Below are positions 57,732 through 64,000 of a stretch of 64,000 nt of DNA, piece by piece. This DNA is from Leptotrichia sp. oral taxon 498. Its GTDB lineage: Bacteria; Fusobacteriota; Fusobacteriia; Fusobacteriales; Leptotrichiaceae. The notes below the pieces were generated by a model. That model worked only from the letters and a program-made list of their open reading frames with translations. It made no database searches and had not been told where the DNA came from. The stretch's first letter is position 1; the number at the start of each line of letters is the position of its first letter. Made by a program: the position numbers and the translations under genes. The DNA lies in assembly GCF_002240055.1 (NCBI RefSeq), contig NZ_CP016753.1:186001-250000 (forward strand), written 5' to 3'.

Positions 57732-57780
57732 ATAGTGAAATTCCTTTAATATCGAACTGATAATTCCATACAGAAACTAA
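57732..57780 (-). repeat. 49-bp inverted repeat, right arm
   Basis: Inverted partner of 56772-56820. The 1009-bp unit between the outer edges carries only the methyltransferase. Confidence 0.85.
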
Positions 57781-57879
57781 ATTTACCTTTTTTTATTTAT
57801 CAAAATTTTTCTAAACTAAATTTTATAAAAAAATAAAAGTCCTAAAAAAGAACTTCTATTAATTATATTTTTTTATTTT

Positions 57880-60435
57880 TTATTTTTTATTTTTTCTAAA
57901 TGAGTCAAACATATTTTTTGCATTGCTGTAGAGAACTTTTACTTCGTAAGGTTTTACATCCACTTGGATTTTTCTCTCAGAAATCGCATAATTCTCTTTT
58001 GGATTTAACTGATTTTTATAAAATCCAAACATTTTGGGAACATTTAAGTTTAGCGGATAACTGTCGGCACTGTTGTTTACCAAAACTATGATTGATTCAT
58101 TTCCCAAGGAAATTTCATAGGAAATAAAATCTGTATTTGGTTTTGGTGGCGTGTAGTCACGACCTTGATATAATTTTGCTCTTCTTGTTTCATCAGCTAA
58201 ATATGCTGCAATTTCAGTGTCAACTCTACCTTTTGTCTTTTCATCGCCATAAACCTCCAATATTCTAAGTTTTCCATTTTTAAACAGATTTTTGCGCTCT
58301 TTTCTTATTTTTAATAAACTTCTGTAATGATTTTCAATTTCTTTATTGCTCGTAACTGGATAAGAAATAAATTTTTGCACTTCATTTATTTCCACCGAAT
58401 CCGGCAAATTTCTAAACACTTTTTTATATTTACTTATGTCATCAGTTTCGTTATCATATGGATCATAATCTTCCCACAGCATAGGTTTTCTATTTCGAGG
58501 CGAATCTGATCCCCACATTCCCTTCTCATCTCCATAATAAATAATGGGAGTTGCAGGCAACATCATTTGCATTGAAACTACTCTTTTTAATTTATTTATC
58601 GCAGTTCCATCGTATAAATCAGGTCTTATGTTCAAATATTGGTTCGACTGATTATTTCTGTCGTAAACACGGTTTGTGTTTATCATTCCACTAAAAATTC
58701 TGTCTGTATCCAGTGAACCTATAAAAAGTTGTGTCATGTTAAATCTGTTAGCTGAATACTTATTATAAATTTCGTTTAATTTTGAAGCAAATTCCACTCC
58801 ATTTATACGATAATTCGGATTTGTATTTACAGTGTACTTAATTATATTATTAACAACATTGTAATCCGCCCCACTGTCGTAAACTCCATCATCTATATCT
58901 TTTGTAAAACTGTTGGAAAACTCTCCAGTTATTAATAAATCTGGCTTATATTGCTTTAAATTTTCTGTAATTTCCGCTATATATTCTTTATTTCTATCAT
59001 CATAATAAACATATCTAATTCCATCAATCCCGTCATCATAAACATTTTTCTTAAAAGTCTGGTCAGGCCCTAAAATCCATTTTTTCATTGAATTTTCAAA
59101 ATAATTTTGAACTTCCTTATTGCTCAAATCAAGCACCGTGTCTTTTAAATACCAATTTTTAAATTCTTTATTTTCTCTTGCAAAAAAAGCTCCAGAAGTC
59201 ACATCTGGCGCAACTTCCAAAACAACTTTCAAGCCTTTCTGATGCGCCTTTTTTACAAGACTTGCAAGAACTAAGTCAGAATCAGTCCAAACCCAGCTAT
59301 TTGTATTTCTCAAATCTTCCCCAAGCAAATTTTTATCAGTTGTCGGATTAAAAACTAATAAATTTAATTCTTTGTCACCGTTGACATTGTGAACAGGTGC
59401 TTTTATATCAAGCGCCTTTATTGTCCCAGTCTGCTCAATAACTCCGAAATATGGATCCACATGATTAAAGTAAATCGTGTCATATTTGTGATTTGAAAGT
59501 GAATAAAAAGGAGACGATAAAATTATATATTCCACTCCTAAATTTTTCAAATAATCCAATTTTTCTTCAACACCTTTTAAATCTCCACCATAATAACGTG
59601 TATAATTTTGCACTTCATTTAAGGCACTCTCTTCCCATTCATTTTTTTCTTCGTAATTACTGTTCCATTCATTTAATGAAAACTGAGGTTTGCTTCCATC
59701 TCCCCATTCAGCTAAAAGAAGCTCCCTTTTTGTAGTTCCCGAACGAATTTCTCCAGTTGGCGCAGAAAAGTCATCGGTTCCAAATTCATTAAAAATTGCA
59801 TCGTTGTCGACATCTCCATTTCTAAATGAATCAATATAAATTTGGTAACCAACAGAGCCTTTTGCCCAATCTGGAATCTGTGTCAATTTTTTTGAATTTG
59901 TATATTCAAACGGAATTACAGAACTTCTATTTTTTGTCAAGTTTCTTCCCATAAAATATTTTGTCTTGGCATCAGTTATTTCAAAATAATAATCTTTGAT
60001 CGTATCTGGAACTTCTGCTAAAAATGTTTCATTTCCACCGTAATTCCCAATCCCACGCATCATTTTTTTTCCATTTTTGTAAATCACTTCCACCGAATAG
60101 ACATCGTTATTTTTGGTTTTCATAAGTATTTTTACATTTTTTCCATCTTTTACACGATATTCAGAATTTTCTTCGTGTTTTAAAGAGTTTACATCTATTA
60201 TTCCGTCATTTCTCTGACTGTACTTCAAGTTTTCATTTGCACTTTTATTTTCTTGTTCGTCTATAATTTCTTCATCTATTTTTGAGCTGTCATCTATAAT
60301 TTCTTGCGTTGATTCGTCAAGATGCTCCATATTTGTATCTGCATTGTTCACTTTATCACTTTTTTCTTTTGAAAAAGAAAGAGTTGTACCAATTATAAAT
60401 AACAGAACTGTCATTTTTAATTTTAATTTGCTCAT
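57880..60435 (-). CDS. Secreted GH13 alpha-amylase-family protein, probably catalytically altered
   Basis: 851 residues. Signal peptide (MTVLLFIIGTTLSFS), an acidic linker, an N-terminal beta domain, then the GH13 barrel: PDWAKGSVGYQIYIDSFRNG, EYIILSSPFYSLSNHKYDTI, GIDGIRYVYYDDRN, LLITGEFSNSF, MTQLFIGSLDTDRIF. The Glu acid/base and the third Asp are present. The nucleophile Asp in the usual RxD is Val here (GIRYV), and the conserved His before the last Asp is Leu. Related to neopullulanase-type enzymes of the periplasm or surface. It may bind glycans rather than cut them. Confidence 0.85.
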   Translation of the reverse strand: MSKLKLKMTVLLFIIGTTLSFSKEKSDKVNNADTNMEHLDESTQEIIDDSSKIDEEIIDEQENKSANENLKYSQRNDGIIDVNSLKHEENSEYRVKDGKNVKILMKTKNNDVYSVEVIYKNGKKMMRGIGNYGGNETFLAEVPDTIKDYYFEITDAKTKYFMGRNLTKNRSSVIPFEYTNSKKLTQIPDWAKGSVGYQIYIDSFRNGDVDNDAIFNEFGTDDFSAPTGEIRSGTTKRELLLAEWGDGSKPQFSLNEWNSNYEEKNEWEESALNEVQNYTRYYGGDLKGVEEKLDYLKNLGVEYIILSSPFYSLSNHKYDTIYFNHVDPYFGVIEQTGTIKALDIKAPVHNVNGDKELNLLVFNPTTDKNLLGEDLRNTNSWVWTDSDLVLASLVKKAHQKGLKVVLEVAPDVTSGAFFARENKEFKNWYLKDTVLDLSNKEVQNYFENSMKKWILGPDQTFKKNVYDDGIDGIRYVYYDDRNKEYIAEITENLKQYKPDLLITGEFSNSFTKDIDDGVYDSGADYNVVNNIIKYTVNTNPNYRINGVEFASKLNEIYNKYSANRFNMTQLFIGSLDTDRIFSGMINTNRVYDRNNQSNQYLNIRPDLYDGTAINKLKRVVSMQMMLPATPIIYYGDEKGMWGSDSPRNRKPMLWEDYDPYDNETDDISKYKKVFRNLPDSVEINEVQKFISYPVTSNKEIENHYRSLLKIRKERKNLFKNGKLRILEVYGDEKTKGRVDTEIAAYLADETRRAKLYQGRDYTPPKPNTDFISYEISLGNESIIVLVNNSADSYPLNLNVPKMFGFYKNQLNPKENYAISERKIQVDVKPYEVKVLYSNAKNMFDSFRKNKK

Positions 60436-61163
60436 ATTTCTCCTTTACTTTTTTTAATTTCTTTTGCCGCCGCAATACAAAAAACGATAATATTCAGATT
60501 TTTAATTTTAGAACTTTGTAAAATCTCATTTTTTATTTCTTTCAAAGTCGCTCCAGTCGTGACAATGTCGTCAACTATCAAAATATTTTTATTATTAAAA
60601 TCAATTCCTTCAGAAATTTCAAATGCGCCTTTTATATTTTTTTTCCTTTTTTCCTCGTCCAAAATTAACGCCATCTTTTTAGTATTTTTTGTCCTTTTAA
60701 TTTTACAATATTTTATTTCTAAATAATTTAGAATCTCGTCAACTTGATTAAAACCCCGTTCACTTTTTCTCTTTTTACTTACAGGCACACTTACAACAAT
60801 ATCTATTTTTTCTTTTTTCAGAATAAAATAAAATTCTTTTTTTATAATTTCCGAAATAAATTTTACCAAAATTTTTTTTCTATTATATTTATACTCATAT
60901 ATCAATCTTTTAAATTCATTGTTATAATCCCACAAATAATAAATATTATTAAGTTTTCGCAATTTTTTTAAATCATTAAAAAGTTTTTTAGTCTTTTTTG
61001 AAACTATTTCGCACTCAACTAATTCCTCCCCAGAAATTATATCTTTGTTTCTAAAAAAAATTCCTTTAAATTTAAAAATCTCGCTTTTTAATTTATCAAT
61101 AATTTTTAACTGGGTCTTTGACTTTTTCAAGCACTTTAGTTGAGTACATTTCAGTATATCCAC
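60432..61163 (-). CDS. comF: ComF-family phosphoribosyltransferase-like protein
   Basis: Up to 243 residues. The C-terminal PRTase motif NILIVDDIVTTGATLKEIKN and VSVPVSKKRKSERGFNQVDE are hallmarks of ComF, required for DNA uptake in competent bacteria. The N-terminal zinc-finger typical of ComF is poor here, and the first ~22 codons overlap the zinc-ribbon gene, so the start is uncertain; a later start inside KIIDKLKSEIF is possible. The stop overlaps the GH13 start by four bases. Confidence 0.85.
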   Translation of the reverse strand: MDILKCTQLKCLKKSKTQLKIIDKLKSEIFKFKGIFFRNKDIISGEELVECEIVSKKTKKLFNDLKKLRKLNNIYYLWDYNNEFKRLIYEYKYNRKKILVKFISEIIKKEFYFILKKEKIDIVVSVPVSKKRKSERGFNQVDEILNYLEIKYCKIKRTKNTKKMALILDEEKRKKNIKGAFEISEGIDFNNKNILIVDDIVTTGATLKEIKNEILQSSKIKNLNIIVFCIAAAKEIKKSKGEI

Positions 61164-61296
61164 AATTTTGACATATTTTTAAATAAAACATATCTATTCC
61201 GATTTTCGCTTTTGTCGTTTTCGTTGTCGGCACCGCTATTTTTTTTATTTCAAATGTTTTTTCACCACATTTCAAGCATCTTTCATTATTTCTCAT
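61096..61296 (-). CDS. Zinc-ribbon protein, 66 aa
   Basis: MRNNERCLKCGEKTFEIKKI carries one CxxC and FYLKICQNCGYTEMYSTKVL the other, forming a rubredoxin-like zinc ribbon. Similar small proteins are annotated as nucleic-acid-binding but have no known role. ATG 61296 follows TGAGGTGAAAT. It lies between yraN and comF on one transcript. Confidence 0.8.
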   Translation of the reverse strand: MRNNERCLKCGEKTFEIKKIAVPTTKTTKAKIGIDMFYLKICQNCGYTEMYSTKVLEKVKDPVKNY

Positions 61297-61304
61297 ATTT
61301 CACC

Positions 61305-61667
61305 TCAAAACGCATTTTTTATCCATTCAATATTATTAGAAAAACTGTCTATTCCAATAATATCATACCTTACGCCACTATTCCATTTATTTTTTAATAT
61401 ATATATCTGTGAAGTCGCCAAAATCTTTTTTTGTTTTTCTTGCGTAACCATTTCAACAGCTTTCCCAAAAGAATTATTTTTTCTATATTTAACTTCCACA
61501 AAAACAAGTGTTTCGTCATTTTCAAAATCTTTAAAAATCAAGTCAATCTCCCCATATCTGCTAGAAAAATTTTTTTCAACAAAAACAAGCCCTTGTAAAA
61601 CCAAATACTTTTTAGCAATCTTTTCATATTTAAACCCAATTTCTCTCTTATTTCTCAATTTTCCCAT
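61305..61667 (-). CDS. YraN family endonuclease-like protein
   Basis: 120 residues. GFKYEKIAKKYLVLQGLVFV, then NFSSRYGEIDLIFKD and LVFVEVKYRKNNSFGKAVEM: the Asp...Glu-x-Lys restriction-like core of the YraN/UPF0102 family. It probably acts on Holliday-type or other DNA; role unresolved. First gene before the zinc ribbon and comF. Confidence 0.9.
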   Translation of the reverse strand: MGKLRNKREIGFKYEKIAKKYLVLQGLVFVEKNFSSRYGEIDLIFKDFENDETLVFVEVKYRKNNSFGKAVEMVTQEKQKKILATSQIYILKNKWNSGVRYDIIGIDSFSNNIEWIKNAF

Positions 61668-61985
61668 CTTAATAAACCAATTCCCTTTTTTATTTTTCTA
61701 AAAATATTTTATCACATTTGAAGTGAAAAAACAAAATTTTCATTTTTTATAATTTTTATGAATTTGTTTTGAATTATTAATTTTATTATAATATTCATTA
61801 TTATTCATATTTTAATATTTTTATCAATATATAATTTTTTTAATCAACAAACTAAAATACAAGATAAAACTAATTAAAAAATCAAGAAAAAAAGGTATAA
61901 CTTTAATGTAAAAGAAAAAAATTGGATATTTTTTTATTATATAAAATATTCATTTAAAAAATTATAAAAGAGGAAGTGAGTTTTT
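61668..61985. other. AT-rich divergent intergenic region
   Basis: Separates yraN and the secreted protein gene at 61986. TTATATAAAATATTC near 61938 may hold a -10 for the plus-strand gene. No ORF supported. Confidence 0.35.
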
Positions 61986-62339
61986 ATGAAAAAAATATTA
62001 ATGCTAATGTTATTATTAGGTAGTTTTGCTTTTGGTAAAAGTCTATCAATCAAAACTGGAAAATCAGATAGATGTGTTCCAGCAGATTCTAAAATTCATT
62101 ATCAAGGAATAGATTCTTTTAATGAAGGATATTATGCTCATCTATATAATTATGCTAATTGTAAAATAAATGGGCATTATTTTAACAATGTACAATTAGT
62201 AATAATTACAAATAGTAGCAATAAATTTACAGACACGCTTTCATCTTTATCATTTTATCCAAATAAAATTGTATACTATTCTCCAAGTGAAAATAAAATT
62301 TCATTTAATATAAATAAAGTGGTATCATGGAAGCGTTAA
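61986..62339 (+). CDS. Small secreted Cys-containing protein
   Basis: 117 residues. Signal peptide (MKKILMLMLLLGSFAFGKS). Two Cys, in KSDRCVPADSKIHYQG and YANCKINGHYFNN. The C-x-INGxxY/F motif and length resemble the protein at 36381. Periplasmic or secreted, function unknown. Ribosome site AGAGGAAGTG. Confidence 0.65.
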   Translation: MKKILMLMLLLGSFAFGKSLSIKTGKSDRCVPADSKIHYQGIDSFNEGYYAHLYNYANCKINGHYFNNVQLVIITNSSNKFTDTLSSLSFYPNKIVYYSPSENKISFNINKVVSWKR

Positions 62340-62363
62340 ATAACAATTAAAAAATTTTCGTTC

Positions 62364-62414
62364 AAACCTCTGAATAATGTATAATAAAATAATTATACAT
62401 ATTTGGAGGTTTTT
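62364..62414. terminator. Bidirectional hairpin terminator
   Basis: AACCTC...GGAGGTTTTT with inner ATGTATAAT/ATTATACAT pairing, 25 bases after the secreted protein stop. Confidence 0.75.
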
Positions 62415-62508
62415 ATTTTGGATAATATAAATTAAAAGATATAAAAAAATTGCAAAAAAATATGATATAATTTAAAAAAAATCAAAACAAAAGGAGATAA
62501 AAATAAAA

Positions 62509-63177
62509 ATGAGTAAAAAATTTAATTACAAACCATTAATTGAATATACAAATTATGAAAGAAAAAAATATATAAAACCTGAAAAAGCTGGAGATTTAAA
62601 AGAAGATATGGAGCTTTTTAGGAAAAATGGACAAAATGCTAGAAAAGTTTTTACGGAAATTGCAAAGGCTTTGAAAGAAAAAACAGATGGATTTCATTTG
62701 CAAAAAGTTAGCAGCTGGATGAATCAGGCTCAGATTGCAAGACCTTATCTTTGGGTGTTTTTGCGACAAGATGGGGATAGTGAAAGTGAATCAGGGATTG
62801 CGTTGAGAGTTTTTAAAAATGAGAAGACTAAGAAAATTGGGATTTCGCTTGAAGTGAGTTTTGTTGAGCGTAAAATTGGGGAAAATACGCTTGAAAATCA
62901 GAATAAAGTTTTGCAAATGCCGATTGATGAACCGCTTTATTATTTTGTGCAATTTGCGAAAAGTAAGGAAAACTGTGCTTTGGATAGATTTGAAGGAAAT
63001 GAAAAAAATAGAGAAAAATTTCTTAAAAATTTGGAAAATGGGGAAATTAGAAAAGTTTTGGTTAAGTTTGATGTGGAAGAAATTGAGAGATTTGATAGTT
63101 TGGATGATCTTGTTGAGGAATTTTTGAAGGGATTTGAATTGTTAATACCGTTTTATTTGAAAACAAAGGAGATTTAG
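62509..63177 (+). CDS. Conserved hypothetical protein (HI_0552-like, tentative)
   Basis: 222 residues, soluble. Notable segments: NYKPLIEYTNYERKKYIKPE, FHLQKVSSWMNQAQIARPYL, WVFLRQDGDSESESGIALRV, EPLYYFVQFAKSKENCALDR. The layout recalls the HI_0552 family, but I cannot confirm it. AAAGGAG precedes the start. Eight bases separate it from the next gene. Confidence 0.6.
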   Translation: MSKKFNYKPLIEYTNYERKKYIKPEKAGDLKEDMELFRKNGQNARKVFTEIAKALKEKTDGFHLQKVSSWMNQAQIARPYLWVFLRQDGDSESESGIALRVFKNEKTKKIGISLEVSFVERKIGENTLENQNKVLQMPIDEPLYYFVQFAKSKENCALDRFEGNEKNREKFLKNLENGEIRKVLVKFDVEEIERFDSLDDLVEEFLKGFELLIPFYLKTKEI

Positions 63178-63184
63178 GAAGAAA

Positions 63185-64000
63185 ATGATTTCGGATTTTG
63201 ATAAAATGTATAATTGGATATTGGAATTTACTAATTTTCTTTCATATGAAGTTCGTCCGTTAGAAAAATATGACAGATTTTTAAAAAATTTTCACCTTAA
63301 TTTCAATGCAAATGAAAAAAGAATGATTATTAAATTTATGAATGAAGATGGAATATTTAATCACACTTATAATTTAACGGATTTTGAAAAGAAACCATTA
63401 AAGTATAACTTAAATAATCTGAGTGAAATAGAAAACATGTCAAATTATTTACCTGATGAAGCTAAGGATTTAATTGAAATTTCTGAAAAAATTAAAAGTA
63501 AAAAGGAAGAAGATAATGAAAAAGGGTATGAAAAATTTATTGAAAATTTTTTGGATATTAAAATTTTTAAGCTGTTTGGAAAAAATATAACTTTGTATTC
63601 TAAAAAAGATGTGGAAAATTCAAATATATTAAAGAGAATAATCAAATTAATGACATACAGGTTAAAAAATGAATTTAATGTAATTAATAATTTGATGTAT
63701 ATTTTTGATATGAAATTTTCAAAAGATAGTATTGCATTGAAATTGTATGGTTGCTTATATGTTGGTGCGTTGATCTTTGGTTGTATTTTATATTTATTTT
63801 TTAATGAAATTATGATTATGTGGATACTTTTTATATTTTTCATAATATCAGAATATATAAATGTGTTGCTAAAAGAAAAAAATTTTGAATGGAATAAGAA
63901 TAATGAATCGAGTTTTTTAATGTTTTTTCTAATTACAGTAATATATATTTATACTATGTCTTTTAGATTTGAACTTGTATACCAGTATATGATTTTAAAT
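63185..64000 (+). CDS. Hypothetical membrane protein (5' part, runs off the window)
   Basis: 272 codons open to the edge, starting MISDFDKMYNWILEFTNFLS. The first ~185 residues are charged and soluble. Two or more membrane helices follow (LYGCLYVGALIFGCILYLFF, IMWILFIFFIISEYINVLL, FLMFFLITVIYIYTMSF). No family recognised. The ATG follows the previous stop by eight bases; probably co-transcribed with the gene at 62509. Confidence 0.6.
   Translation, partial: MISDFDKMYNWILEFTNFLSYEVRPLEKYDRFLKNFHLNFNANEKRMIIKFMNEDGIFNHTYNLTDFEKKPLKYNLNNLSEIENMSNYLPDEAKDLIEISEKIKSKKEEDNEKGYEKFIENFLDIKIFKLFGKNITLYSKKDVENSNILKRIIKLMTYRLKNEFNVINNLMYIFDMKFSKDSIALKLYGCLYVGALIFGCILYLFFNEIMIMWILFIFFIISEYINVLLKEKNFEWNKNNESSFLMFFLITVIYIYTMSFRFELVYQYMILN

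Overview
The window is very AT-rich DNA with a bacterial gene layout. The gene set (hrcA-grpE-dnaK, feoAB, a half TCA cycle, many Lys/Asn/Glu-rich proteins, Gram-negative style lipoproteins) fits Fusobacteriota, most likely Leptotrichia or a close relative. That assignment rests on composition and gene content, not on a marker search. All stop codons behave as in the standard code. No rRNA, tRNA or CRISPR array was seen.

Layout. 1-8.9 kb: end of an FAD oxidoreductase, then a minus-strand heat-shock block (hrcA-grpE-dnaK under a CIRCE operator) separated from dnaJ by a frameshifted zinc-binding protein, a small ORF and a mutarotase. 9.0-9.8 kb: a structured leader RNA followed by a decayed DUF3800 gene. 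9.9-21.3 kb: an integrated mobile element of about 11.3 kb bounded by a 45-bp imperfect direct repeat (last 20 bp identical). It encodes a tyrosine integrase, a Rep_1 rolling-circle initiator, a CI-type repressor and small Cro-like regulators. Its cargo is a GNAT pair with a second copy of the leader RNA, a RelB/YafQ pair lacking the usual catalytic histidines, AbiEi/AbiEii, and an unrecognised four-gene membrane cluster. A structured 93-bp repeat flanks the cargo. 21.3-24 kb: feoA-feoB-Cys-rich protein; the element sits in the terminator region of this operon.

24-40.6 kb: PLD-type lipoprotein, smc (split by a one-base slip in A7), holA, a polar amino acid ABC transporter, a cupin, asnA, small secreted proteins, tyrS, cdsA-uppS and a YbaK deacylase, with two IS30 remnants. 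40.7-43.7 kb: an unusual operon of a DUF1858 domain fused to a substrate-binding protein without signal peptide, a CxxC-bearing GTPase, and a DUF1858-ABC ATPase without any membrane subunit. 43.9-47.9 kb: dus, a frameshifted LD-carboxypeptidase, an M19 dipeptidase and a C26 amidase. 47.9-52.3 kb: aconitase, isocitrate dehydrogenase and citrate synthase, the arm that makes 2-oxoglutarate. 52.5-64 kb: glycerophosphotransferase, rpsT, a DUF1694 protein with murA, an IS1182 remnant, a methyltransferase framed by 49-bp inverted repeats, a GH13 protein that lacks the nucleophile Asp, comF-zinc ribbon-yraN, and hypothetical proteins running off the end.

Three otherwise intact genes are broken exactly at poly-A runs (A10, A7, A9). 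Either the assembly has homopolymer errors or slippage is used here; the sequence alone cannot decide. The most interesting undescribed candidates are the repeated leader RNA that changes partner genes, the DUF1858/ABC/GTPase operon, the inverted-repeat methyltransferase cassette and the four-gene membrane cluster in the mobile element.
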